This document shows positions 1 to 7,590 of a stretch of DNA of 64,000 bases, in pieces (positions within the stretch are counted from its first letter, which is position 1; every line of letters starts with the position of its first letter). A program made the translations under genes and the position numbers. The notes beneath the pieces are model-generated. The model was not told the origin of the DNA. It was given only the letters and a program-made list of their open reading frames with translations, and made no database searches. The DNA comes from JBBRYW01 sp038253945 (GTDB lineage: Bacteria; Actinomycetota; Thermoleophilia; Gaiellales; Gaiellaceae). Location of the stretch: assembly GCA_038253945.1 (NCBI GenBank), contig JBBSGR010000010.1, forward strand, positions 31,528 to 95,527, written 5' to 3'.

Positions 1-58
1 CCAGTGCCTGCACCTGGCCATAGCGCTTCCGGAGCCCCTCGACGGCAATCGCGTCCAT
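1..58 (-). CDS. ABC transporter ATP-binding protein, N-terminal fragment (cut by window edge)
   Basis: Reading leftward from an ATG at 58-56 the translation is MDAIAVEGLRKRYGQVQAL, the classic first beta strand of an ABC ATPase with an A-loop tyrosine (RYG) just before the Walker A region, which would lie outside the window. Only 19 codons are visible, so substrate and subfamily cannot be told. The start is 39 bp from the divergent sucC start, so the two genes share a very short promoter region. Family assignment rests on this short stretch alone. Confidence 0.6.
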   Translation of the reverse strand, partial: MDAIAVEGLRKRYGQVQAL

Positions 59-97
59 GGATCCCGAGTCTACGGACCGTCGTTAGAGTCCCTGCCG

Positions 98-1243
98 GTG
101 GATCTCTACGAGTACCAGGGCAAGGAGCTCTTCGCCCGCTTCGGGATCCCCGTCTCCGAGGGACGGCTTGCGACGAGCCCGCAGGAGGCGCGCGCGGCCG
201 CCGAGGAGCTCGGCGGCGAGGTCGTCGTCAAGGCGCAAGTGCTGACGGGCGGTCGCGGCAAGGCGGGCGGGGTCAAGCTCGCCCAGAGCCCCGACGAGGC
301 CGAAGCGCGCGGACGTGACATTCTCGGCCTGGACATCCGCGGCCACGTCGTGCGCAAGCTCTGGATCGAGCGGGCCTCCGAGATCGCGAAGGAGTACTAC
401 CTCTCCCTGACCTTCGATCGCGGCGAGAAGAAAGCACTGTTCATGCTGACGAGGGAGGGTGGCGTCGAGATCGAGGAGGTCGCGGGCTCGAAGCCCGAGG
501 CGCTCGCGCGTCTGCACGTCGATCCGCTCGAGGGCTTCCAGCCCTACCAGGCACGGCGGCTCGTCTACGGCGCGGGCATCACCGAACCGGGCGAGCAGAA
601 GCAGATCCTCACGATCGTGGCCAGGCTGTACGCGGCCTTCGTCGGCTGCGACGCGATGCTCTGCGAGGTCAACCCGCTGATCGTGACGCCGGGCGGCGAG
701 GTCAAGGCGCTCGACTCGAAGTTCACGGTCGACGACAACGCCCTCTTCAAGCACCCGGACATCGCCGGGATGCGCGACCTCGAGGCCGTCCCGCCGGAGG
801 AGCGCGTCGCGCGCGAGAAAGGCGTCACGTACGTGAAGCTCGACGGCGAGGTCGGCGTGCTCGGTAACGGCGCCGGGCTCTCGATGTCGACGGTCGACGT
901 CGTGACCTTCGTCGGCGGCCAGCCGGCGAACTTCTGCGACCTGGGCGGTGGGGGCAACGCGCAGGGTGTAGTCGACGCGCTCGAGGTGATCACGAGCGAC
1001 CCGCAGGTGCGCTCGATCTTCTTCAATATCTTCGGCGGGATCACCCGCTGCGACGAAGTCGCGCGAGGGATCCTGCAGGCTCTGGGGCAGATCGGGATCA
1101 GCCGCCCGATCGTCGTCCGCCTCGACGGGACGAACGCCGACGAGGGCCGGCAGATCCTGGCGGACGCTGCGCCGCCGAGCCTCTACGTCGAGCCGACGAT
1201 GCTCGACGCCGCACGGCGGGCCGTCGAGCTGGCGGCCGCATGA
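98..1243 (+). CDS. sucC: Succinyl-CoA synthetase (ADP-forming) beta subunit
   Basis: Beta subunit of the TCA-cycle enzyme that converts succinyl-CoA to succinate with substrate-level formation of ATP or GTP. The 381 residues match the usual length (about 388). The N-terminus MDLYEYQGKELFARFGIPV is the standard start of the ATP-grasp domain, GGRGKAGGVK (about residues 49-58) is the nucleotide-binding segment, and GGGGNAQGVVDAL and FFNIFGGITRCDEVA mark the C-terminal CoA-ligase domain. The start is a GTG. The stop overlaps the next gene by 4 bp (ATGA). Its partner sucD lies one gene downstream, so the three genes look like one transcription unit with a methyltransferase in the middle. Confidence 0.97.
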   Translation: MDLYEYQGKELFARFGIPVSEGRLATSPQEARAAAEELGGEVVVKAQVLTGGRGKAGGVKLAQSPDEAEARGRDILGLDIRGHVVRKLWIERASEIAKEYYLSLTFDRGEKKALFMLTREGGVEIEEVAGSKPEALARLHVDPLEGFQPYQARRLVYGAGITEPGEQKQILTIVARLYAAFVGCDAMLCEVNPLIVTPGGEVKALDSKFTVDDNALFKHPDIAGMRDLEAVPPEERVAREKGVTYVKLDGEVGVLGNGAGLSMSTVDVVTFVGGQPANFCDLGGGGNAQGVVDALEVITSDPQVRSIFFNIFGGITRCDEVARGILQALGQIGISRPIVVRLDGTNADEGRQILADAAPPSLYVEPTMLDAARRAVELAAA

Positions 1244-1923
1244 CGACCCTAGCTTCGGGCCAGGAAGGCGGGAATGTATGGGATACCCGGGCGGGGGCCT
1301 ACCGGCAGAGCGCGACCCACGCGAGCGGCGACGACCTCGACCTGCTCGTCGACTGGTGCGAGCCCGGCGACGGTGTCAAGGTGATCGATGTCGCCACGGG
1401 CGGTGGCCACGTCGCGCGCCGTCTCCGGGAGGAAGGCTGCGAGGTCGTCACGACCGATCTGGCGCCCGGCATGCGGCCGGACGTGATCTGCCCGGCGGAA
1501 GACCTGCCCTTCGCCGACGGCAGCTTCGACGTCGCGGTCACCCGCATCGCGCCGCACCACTTCGCCGACGTTCGGCGGGCCGTGGCCGAGCTTGGCCGCG
1601 TCTCGAACCGACTCGTAGTCGTCGAGGACACGCTCTTCACAGGTCGACAGGTCGAGCAGGCCGAGCAGCTCCGAGACCCCTCGCACGTTCGGAACTACAC
1701 CGAGGATGAGTGGCGCGAGTTCTTCACCGGCGCAGGTCTCGAGCCGGAGCTCGTCGAGACGTTCGAGCAGCGCCATGCGCTCGAGGACTGGCTGGCGCGA
1801 ACCGGCTGCGCCGGAGAGGAGGCCGAGCGAGTCAAGAGCTTGCTCGCCGAGCGGATGACCGAGGACGGCTCGGCCTGGGTGGACACGAAGATTCTGCTGC
1901 GCGCGCGGAAGTCCCAGACTTGA
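1240..1923 (+). CDS. Class I SAM-dependent methyltransferase inserted between sucC and sucD
   Basis: A 227-residue Rossmann-fold methyltransferase. The SAM-binding motif I is VIDVATGGGHVARRL (about residues 49-63), followed by the acidic strand VVTTDLAPGM and the motif IV-like SFDVAVTRIAPHHF. This resembles the UbiE/Methyltransf_11 group, in which the substrate cannot be read from sequence. The ATG overlaps the sucC stop by 4 bp and the stop is 7 bp before sucD, so it is very probably co-transcribed and translationally coupled to sucC. The position inside the usually contiguous sucCD pair is unusual. It may act on a metabolite or protein linked to this step, or simply have been inserted; the sequence does not say which. 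Confidence 0.88.
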   Translation: MTTLASGQEGGNVWDTRAGAYRQSATHASGDDLDLLVDWCEPGDGVKVIDVATGGGHVARRLREEGCEVVTTDLAPGMRPDVICPAEDLPFADGSFDVAVTRIAPHHFADVRRAVAELGRVSNRLVVVEDTLFTGRQVEQAEQLRDPSHVRNYTEDEWREFFTGAGLEPELVETFEQRHALEDWLARTGCAGEEAERVKSLLAERMTEDGSAWVDTKILLRARKSQT

Positions 1924-1930
1924 CCCCTTA

Positions 1931-2809
1931 ATGGCGATCATCGTGGACAGGGATACGCGGCTCGTCGTCCAGGGCCTGACCGGCAGCGAGGGCTCCTTCC
2001 ACGGCACGCGAAATCGCGATTACGGCACGCAGGTCGTCGCGGGCGTGACGCCGGGCAAGGGAGGTCAGGACGTGAACGGCATCCCGGTCTTCGATACGGT
2101 CGCCGACGCTGTCGCCGAGACTGGGGCGAACACGACCATGGTCTTCGTTCCGGCGCGATTCGCGACGGACGCGATCTACGAGGCGATCGACGCCGGGATC
2201 GACACCGTCATCTGCATCGCAGAAGGGCTTCCCGCTCACGAGATGCTCCGCGTCTACAGCTACATGACGCCGCGCGGGATCACCATGCTCGGGCCGAACT
2301 GCCCCGGCGCGCTGTCGCCCGGGAAGGCGAACGTGGGGATCATTCCGGCCGAGATCTTTCGCGAGGGCGCGGTCGGGCTCGTGAGCCGCTCCGGAACGCT
2401 GACCTATCAGATCGGGCACGAGCTGACGCAGCTCGGGCTTGGCAACTCGACGATCGCCGGCATCGGCGGCGACCCGGTCGTGGGCTCCTCGTTCATCGAC
2501 GTGCTCGAGAAGTTCGAGGCCGACGAGGAGACGGAGATCGTCGTCATGGTCGGTGAGATCGGCGGCAGCGAGGAGGAGAAGGCGGCGGCGTTCATCGAGG
2601 AGCGGATGTCGAAGCCGGTGCTGGCCTACATCGCCGGGTTCACGGCGCCTCCCGGCAAGACGATGGGCCACGCTGGAGCGATCATCTCCGGCTCGAGCGG
2701 CACTGCGCAGGCCAAGAAGGAGGCGCTCGAGGCGCGCGGCATTCGCGTCGGCACGACGCCGACCGAGGTGGCGCAGCTCGTCGCCGAGGTCGCGGGTATC
2801 CGCGCGTAG
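1931..2809 (+). CDS. sucD: Succinyl-CoA synthetase (ADP-forming) alpha subunit
   Basis: Alpha subunit of succinyl-CoA synthetase. It carries the CoA-binding Rossmann domain (QGLTGSEGSFH near residue 14) and the phosphohistidine active site GHAGAI (histidine near residue 247). The 292 residues are the normal family length (about 290), and GPNCPGALSPGKANVGIIP is a family signature. It forms the heterodimer with the sucC product encoded 690 bp upstream. The ATG lies 7 bp after the methyltransferase stop. A broken lipoprotein/hydrolase gene follows. Confidence 0.97.
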   Translation: MAIIVDRDTRLVVQGLTGSEGSFHGTRNRDYGTQVVAGVTPGKGGQDVNGIPVFDTVADAVAETGANTTMVFVPARFATDAIYEAIDAGIDTVICIAEGLPAHEMLRVYSYMTPRGITMLGPNCPGALSPGKANVGIIPAEIFREGAVGLVSRSGTLTYQIGHELTQLGLGNSTIAGIGGDPVVGSSFIDVLEKFEADEETEIVVMVGEIGGSEEEKAAAFIEERMSKPVLAYIAGFTAPPGKTMGHAGAIISGSSGTAQAKKEALEARGIRVGTTPTEVAQLVAEVAGIRA

Positions 2810-2858
2810 GGCGGACGCGCGCAGCGTTCCCCTCAACGAACTGCGGCTGAGCCTGTTA

Positions 2859-3153
2859 GTGGGTGCGCTCGGAACTCCCACGTGCGTCCGCAAGGTCTTC
2901 CTCGGCGGGTTGTCCCTCGCGCTGATCCTGGTCGCGGCGGCTTGTTCGTCCTCTCATTCGGGACGAGCCTGGTGGCAGGGCGCCGTTCGGAAAGCGGCCC
3001 GGTGACCGCGTCTACATCGTGCGGCCCTCCGGCCCGATCCGAAGTGCTGTCGTCTTTGGCCACGGCTGGAGCGACTACACACCGGCGAAGTACCGGAAGT
3101 GGTTCGAGCATCTCGTCGCCGGCGGCAACGCGATCATCTACCCGCGCTGGAGG
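2859..3153 (+). pseudogene. Frameshifted, truncated secreted alpha/beta-hydrolase-like lipoprotein
   Basis: From a GTG at 2859 one frame encodes a lipoprotein signal, VRKVFLGGLSLALILVAAAC followed by SSS, and then stops at 3005. A second frame continues with GDRVYIVRPSG and SAVVFGHGWSDYTPAKY, an alpha/beta-hydrolase opening with an oxyanion HGW motif. It ends near IIYPRW at about 3150 where the rest of the fold should follow. A frame change near 2960-2990 plus loss of the C-terminal two thirds, including any catalytic Ser-Asp-His, make this a gene remnant. A sequencing error could explain the frameshift but not the missing end. The hydrolase assignment rests on the short conserved block. Confidence 0.55.
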
Positions 3154-3157
3154 ATGA

Positions 3158-3346
3158 TCAGGCCGCGTGAGCGGCGAACGAGTCGAGCGGCTCCAGCACC
3201 AGCCGGGGCTGAAGCGGCGGCACGAGCGAGCCGTGGCGATGGAGGCGAAAGGTCGGGCAGGGGCGCTCTACCACGAGTGCACAGAGGCCGGCCTGGCGAA
3301 AGTAGCAGTCGTCACACGTGACGCCCGTGAGCTTCTTCTTCATCAT
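3158..3346 (-). CDS. Small cysteine-rich protein of unknown function
   Basis: A 62-residue protein starting MMKKKLTGVTCDDCYFR. The cysteine pattern CDDC, then GLC, then PCPTFR suggests a compact zinc- or iron-binding knuckle. The rest (LHRHGSLVPPLQPRLVLEP) has no recognisable domain. A GGGGGG purine tract precedes the double ATG, and a good promoter-like pair lies upstream at 3385-3412, which supports a real gene. No function is proposed. The adjacent ATG at 3343 is an equally possible start. Confidence 0.6.
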   Translation of the reverse strand: MMKKKLTGVTCDDCYFRQAGLCALVVERPCPTFRLHRHGSLVPPLQPRLVLEPLDSFAAHAA

Positions 3347-3384
3347 CCCCCCGCTTCGTGTTCGTCCTTCCCGGACAGGGCAGA

Positions 3385-3412
3385 ACTATAGGGGCGGGAC
3401 TGGAATGTTCAA
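3385..3412 (-). promoter_or_regulatory. Putative sigma-70-type promoter for the small Cys-rich gene
   Basis: On the minus strand TTGAAC (3412-3407) is followed after 16 bp by TATAGT (3390-3385), both close to the consensus -35 and -10. Transcription would start near 3378, about 30 bp before the double ATG at 3346. In such GC-rich DNA this AT-rich pair stands out. Confidence 0.5.
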
Positions 3413-3476
3413 GGTCTACGGACTCTGAAAAAGGCGGAAATTCCGGGACTTTCCCGGCGGACACGATGACGCCGCG

Positions 3477-4568
3477 CTACCTCTTGAGAGGCAATGTTGC
3501 CAGGACGCGCAACGCCTGTCGAAAAGTCTGCACAGGTACGACGCGCAGCCCATTGGCGTAGCGTCTCGCCTCGCGCGCGTTATCCCCAGCCGGTACGAGG
3601 AAGAGGTCGACGTGGGACTTGCGGGCCCCGATCGTCTTCTGCTTGACGCCGCCGATCGGATCGACCGCGCCGTTCAGCTCGAGCGCACCCGTTGCGGCGA
3701 CTCGATAGCCGCGGTCGACGTCCCGGCCGAGCTTGTCCATCACTGCGAGCGCGAAGGCCAGGCCGGCGGATGGGCCGACGACGTTCCCGATGTCAATCTT
3801 GACGCGGCGGGGGAGCACCAGCTTCGCGGCCTCTCCCACGTACACGCCGATCACGGCCCGTCCGCTGGTCGGATCACGCATCGTCTTCAAGTCGACCGTA
3901 CTCGTCTGACGGCCCTCCCTGACACGCAGCCGAACCCGCTGGCCGGCTCTGCGGACGCCGATCAGCCGGCGAAGGGCCGCGCGCGTCTTCACCGGCCGTC
4001 CGTCGACGGCGACGATCACGTCTCCGGCATGGAGCTTGCCCGCGGCGGGCGTGCCGTCGAACACGGCCGCGATGAGCGCGCCCTCAGCATGCGAGCCGAT
4101 GTGGTAGCCGAGGGCGCGGAAGGCCACTGCGGCCGCGACCTCCTGCGAGCGCGCCATGTCGAGCCGATCGAGCTGCTCCCGGGTCCTGTTGCTGACACCC
4201 TGGTTGACGGCAGACGCGGGCACGAGCGTGGAGCCATCGCGAAGGCCGGGAAAGAAGCGCTCGAGCACGGTCGCCTTGCGCACGATCACGTCGACGAAGT
4301 ACACGCCGCCCGGCCCGTGGGTTGGGCGGGCGCCCGCAACCTGTACGAGCGGCGAGACGGGATGAGCTGCATCCGGCAGGACGATGTACCGCTTCGACGG
4401 AACGACCCAGGCGAGCAGCGCGAGCACTGCCGTGACGCCGAAGAGCATCAGCCCGGTCGCAAGAAGGCGCCTCGGCGAGAGCAAGCGGCCCACGTCCGCC
4501 CGAGCATAGTTCGGCCGCCGGGTGACGGCCGATCGAAGGATCGGCTGGCGATCTCTCCCGGCGTTCAC
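3477..4568 (-). CDS. YlbL-type membrane-anchored PDZ and Lon-like (S16) protease
   Basis: A 363-residue protein. It has an N-terminal membrane anchor (LLATGLMLFGVTAVLALLAW, about residues 35-54), a central extracytoplasmic region with a PDZ domain (GTPAAGKLHAGDVIVAVDGR) and a C-terminal Lon-type serine-lysine protease domain. The nucleophile serine lies in VVGPSAGLAFALAVMD and the general-base lysine in IGGVKQKTIGA, so the dyad is intact. Unlike Lon it has no ATPase domain; the family includes B. subtilis YlbL, linked to membrane quality control and the DNA-damage checkpoint. It abuts the downstream SDR gene with a 1-bp overlap at 4568, suggesting co-transcription from that gene. Confidence 0.9.
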   Translation of the reverse strand: MNAGRDRQPILRSAVTRRPNYARADVGRLLSPRRLLATGLMLFGVTAVLALLAWVVPSKRYIVLPDAAHPVSPLVQVAGARPTHGPGGVYFVDVIVRKATVLERFFPGLRDGSTLVPASAVNQGVSNRTREQLDRLDMARSQEVAAAVAFRALGYHIGSHAEGALIAAVFDGTPAAGKLHAGDVIVAVDGRPVKTRAALRRLIGVRRAGQRVRLRVREGRQTSTVDLKTMRDPTSGRAVIGVYVGEAAKLVLPRRVKIDIGNVVGPSAGLAFALAVMDKLGRDVDRGYRVAATGALELNGAVDPIGGVKQKTIGARKSHVDLFLVPAGDNAREARRYANGLRVVPVQTFRQALRVLATLPLKR

Positions 4569-5311
4569 TACAGCAGGCCGCGGGTGAGTCCGCCGTCCAC
4601 CGGTATCACCGCTCCGGTCACGTAGCGGGCAGGGCCCGACGCGAGGAAGCAGACGACGTCCGCGACCTCGGCCGGTCGGCCGAGGCGGCGCAGCGGAATT
4701 GGCAGCAGATCTTCCTCGGACGGGCCGTCCGGATACACCTCGGCGAGGCGGTCGGTGGCAATCCGTCCAGGTGCGATCGAGTTGACGGTGATCCCGTCGG
4801 GTCCAACCTCGCGCGCAAGGGTCTTCGCCCAGCCGATCAGGCCCGGCCGGATCGCGTTCGAGAGCGCGAGGCCGTCGATCGGCTCGCGCACCGAGCTCGA
4901 GGTGATGTTGATCACGCGGCCGGCACCGCTCGAGCGGAGCTGGGGCAGGCAGAGCCCGGTCAGACGGATCGCGGAGAGAAGCAGCAGCTCGACCGTTCGC
5001 TCGATTCCCCCGTCGTCGAGCTCGAGCGCCGTGCTGCGCGGAGGCCCGCCGCCGTTGTTGACGAGGATGTCGATGCCGCCGAAGGCTTCGACCGTCCGCT
5101 CGACCAGGCGCCGGAGGTCTCCCGGGCTTGTGACGTCCCCGCGTACCGCAAGCGCGCCGAGACGCTCTGCCTCGCGCTTGAGCAGCTCACGGCGGCGCGC
5201 GAACATCGCGACGTTCGCCCCTTCCTGCACCAGCCGCTCGGCGACGGCGAGCCCCATGCCCGACGAAGCTCCGCAGACGATCGCGGTCCGGCCGCTGAGC
5301 TCTAGGTCCAT
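4568..5311 (-). CDS. SDR-family oxidoreductase lacking the usual Tyr-x3-Lys pair
   Basis: A 247-residue short-chain dehydrogenase/reductase. The cofactor motif is CGASSGMG near residue 13 (TGxxxGxG type), NNGGG matches the NNAG motif, and the catalytic serine lies in INITSSSV. Where YxxxK is expected the sequence reads LALSNAIRPGLIGWAKTLA, so tyrosine and lysine are replaced by Asn and Arg in an SNAIRP pattern. It ends with the standard IPVDGG C-terminal motif. Related FabG-like proteins with this SNxxR pattern are known, so it is probably a stable subfamily and not decay. Its chemistry cannot be assumed. Neighbours are the PDZ protease downstream and mdh 87 bp upstream. Confidence 0.88.
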   Translation of the reverse strand: MDLELSGRTAIVCGASSGMGLAVAERLVQEGANVAMFARRRELLKREAERLGALAVRGDVTSPGDLRRLVERTVEAFGGIDILVNNGGGPPRSTALELDDGGIERTVELLLLSAIRLTGLCLPQLRSSGAGRVINITSSSVREPIDGLALSNAIRPGLIGWAKTLAREVGPDGITVNSIAPGRIATDRLAEVYPDGPSEEDLLPIPLRRLGRPAEVADVVCFLASGPARYVTGAVIPVDGGLTRGLL

Positions 5312-5398
5312 GACACGAGCGCGTGGACGACTTCCACCAGAAGCCCGGCCGACACCCCAAGCGCGGGAGAGTGCGCGGCGCGGCTGACCCGCGGCGGC

Positions 5399-6367
5399 TT
5401 AGGCGGCGAGGACGCCGACGACCTCCCGCACGGCCTCGGCCGACTCCTCGAGCCAGCCCTGCTCCTCGTCGCTCAGGTCGAGCTCGACGATCTCCTCGAC
5501 CCCGCCGGCGCCGAGCTTGACCGGCACGCCGATGTAGAGCCCGTCGATCCCGTACTCGCCCTCGAGGAGCGCCGTGCACGGCAGGACGCGCTTCTCGTCG
5601 AGCAGCACCGCGGCGACCATCTGCGCGACGGCGGCTCCGGGCGCGTACCAGGCGGATGTCCCGAGCAGGTTCACGATCTCGCCGCCGCCCTTGCGCGTCC
5701 GCTCGACCATCGCCTCGACCCGGTTCGGGCGAGTGAGCTTCGTGAGAGGAATGCCGCCGACCGTCGCGGCCGAGGCGACGGGCACCATCTGGTCGCCGTG
5801 CCCGCCGAGGACGAGCGCTTGCACGTCCTTGACCGATGCCCCGGTCTCCCACGCGACGAAGGTGCGGAAGCGAGCGGTGTCGAGAATTCCAGCCTGGCCG
5901 AAGACGCGCTCCTTCGGGAATCCGGAAGCCCGCTGCGCGACGTGGCACATTGCGTCGAGCGGATTCGAGAGGACGATGATGACGGCGTCCGGTGATTGCG
6001 CGACCGCTTGCTCGGTGACGGACCTCACGATCTTCTCGTTCGTCGTCACGAGGTCGTCCCGGCTCATACCCGGCTGCCGTGGCAGGCCCGCGGTGATGAC
6101 GACGACGTCCGAGCCGGCGGTCTCCTCGTAGGTGTTCGTGCCAACGATGGTTGCCTCGAAGCCGAGGATCGGCCCCATCTGATTGATGTCGAGCGCCTTG
6201 CCCTGCGGCAAGCCCTCCTTGATGTCCGTGAGGACGACATCGGCGGAATCGCGCTGGGCCAGCACCTGAGCGCAGGTCGCGCCGGTGTTGCCGGCGCCAA
6301 CCACAGTTACCTTCCGCCGACCCCTGAAAGGCGTGAAATCGTGCTGGCCCACACTGAGCTCGCTCAC
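5399..6367 (-). CDS. mdh: Malate dehydrogenase (LDH-like type)
   Basis: An NAD-dependent malate dehydrogenase of the 322-residue lactate-dehydrogenase-like class that oxidises malate to oxaloacetate. Visible features are the nucleotide-binding VTVVGAGNTGATCA, the arginine loop RQPGMSRDDL (substrate Arg), LSNPLDAM, the Asp/Arg segment GILDTARFRTF and the catalytic histidine in GGHGDQMVP. The acceptor loop arginine (LPRQPGM), with no glutamine at that position, favours malate over lactate. The start overlaps the icd stop by 4 bp, so icd and mdh form a coupled two-gene operon of consecutive TCA steps. Confidence 0.95.
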   Translation of the reverse strand: MSELSVGQHDFTPFRGRRKVTVVGAGNTGATCAQVLAQRDSADVVLTDIKEGLPQGKALDINQMGPILGFEATIVGTNTYEETAGSDVVVITAGLPRQPGMSRDDLVTTNEKIVRSVTEQAVAQSPDAVIIVLSNPLDAMCHVAQRASGFPKERVFGQAGILDTARFRTFVAWETGASVKDVQALVLGGHGDQMVPVASAATVGGIPLTKLTRPNRVEAMVERTRKGGGEIVNLLGTSAWYAPGAAVAQMVAAVLLDEKRVLPCTALLEGEYGIDGLYIGVPVKLGAGGVEEIVELDLSDEEQGWLEESAEAVREVVGVLAA

Positions 6368-7464
6368 CGCGCTGCCACCGCGGCCCCGAGCTTGGCGACG
6401 ATCGCCTCGGCGACATCGCTGGTGCCGACCGCGGTCGGGTCGTCTCGCCGCGGCTTCATGTCATAGGTCACGCTCTTCCCCTCGGCGACCACGCCGGCGA
6501 TCGCATGCTCGAGCCGGTCGGCCGCAGCGAGCTCGTCGAGGTGGCGGAGCATGAGCACTCCCGAGAGCATCATCGCCATCGGGTTCGCCTTGTTCTGGCC
6601 CGCGTACTTCGGTGCCGAGCCGTGCGTCGGCTCGAAGACGGCGGCGTGAGTACCGAAGTTCGCGCCCGGCGCGAGGCCGAGACCGCCGACGAGCCCGGCA
6701 GCGAGGTCGGACACGATGTCGCCGTAGAGGTTCGGCAGGACGAGCACGTCGTACTCCTCGGGCCGCTGCACGAGTTGCATGCAGAGGTTGTCGACGATCC
6801 GGTCGTCGAACTCGACGTCGGAATTGCCCTCGGCCACCTCACGAGCGACCCGCAGCCATAGCCCGTCGGAGAATTTCATGATGTTCGCCTTGTGCACGGC
6901 CGTCACCTTGCGCCTGCCGTTCCGGCGGGCGTAGTCGAACGCGAACTCGAAGATCCGGCGGGTTCCCTCCACCGAGATCGGCTTGACGGAGAGCCCCGAG
7001 TCCTGGCGCACCACTGCTCCCGAGTGCTCCTCGATCCACGAGATCAGGCCGCGCGCCTCGGGCGTACCCTGTTCGAACTCGATGCCGGCATAGAGATCCT
7101 CGGTCGCCTCGCGCACGATGATCAGGTCGACGTCCTGGTAGCGAGAGCGAACCCCGCGGTAGCTCTTGCAGGGGCGGACCTGCCCGTAGAGATCGAGCGT
7201 CTTTCGAAGTGTCACGTTGACGGAGCGGAAGCCGCCGCCGACCGGCGTCGTGATCGGGCCCTTCAGAGCGACGCCGTTGTCCTTGATCGACTCGAGCACC
7301 TGGTCCGGCAACGGATTGCCGCCGTACGCGTCCATCACGTCGCTGCCTGCGTGCTGGACGTCCCAGTCGAAAGGGACGCCCGTCGCCTCGAGCACCCGGC
7401 GTGTCGCCTCGGTCAACTCGGGCCCGATTCCGTCCCCCGGGATCAGCGTTACGCGGTGTGCCAC
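6364..7464 (-). CDS. icd: Isocitrate dehydrogenase, NAD-type (isopropylmalate-dehydrogenase superfamily)
   Basis: A 366-residue beta-decarboxylating dehydrogenase converting isocitrate to 2-oxoglutarate. It opens with VTLIPGDGIGPELTEA. The substrate loop GGGFRSVNVTLRK contains the serine that contacts the gamma-carboxylate, typical of isocitrate rather than isopropylmalate enzymes. NLYGDIVSDLAAGLVGGLG holds metal-binding aspartates, and the cofactor region HGSAPKYAGQNKANP looks like the NAD-preferring group. It is short compared with E. coli Icd (416). It is co-transcribed with mdh (4-bp overlap) and divergent from citrate synthase across 126 bp, so three TCA enzymes share one control region. 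Homoisocitrate dehydrogenase is the main alternative, made unlikely by the context. Confidence 0.92.
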   Translation of the reverse strand: MAHRVTLIPGDGIGPELTEATRRVLEATGVPFDWDVQHAGSDVMDAYGGNPLPDQVLESIKDNGVALKGPITTPVGGGFRSVNVTLRKTLDLYGQVRPCKSYRGVRSRYQDVDLIIVREATEDLYAGIEFEQGTPEARGLISWIEEHSGAVVRQDSGLSVKPISVEGTRRIFEFAFDYARRNGRRKVTAVHKANIMKFSDGLWLRVAREVAEGNSDVEFDDRIVDNLCMQLVQRPEEYDVLVLPNLYGDIVSDLAAGLVGGLGLAPGANFGTHAAVFEPTHGSAPKYAGQNKANPMAMMLSGVLMLRHLDELAAADRLEHAIAGVVAEGKSVTYDMKPRRDDPTAVGTSDVAEAIVAKLGAAVAAR

Positions 7465-7590
7465 GGCGCCGGGACTCTAACGATGGTCAGGTAGATTGCG
7501 GGCCGTGAACACGCCACACGTTCGGCCTGGCGGCACCTGCTGCCACGTTCTTCACGCTCCCGGCTCCAGACAGCCGCGGCTGCCGACCGT

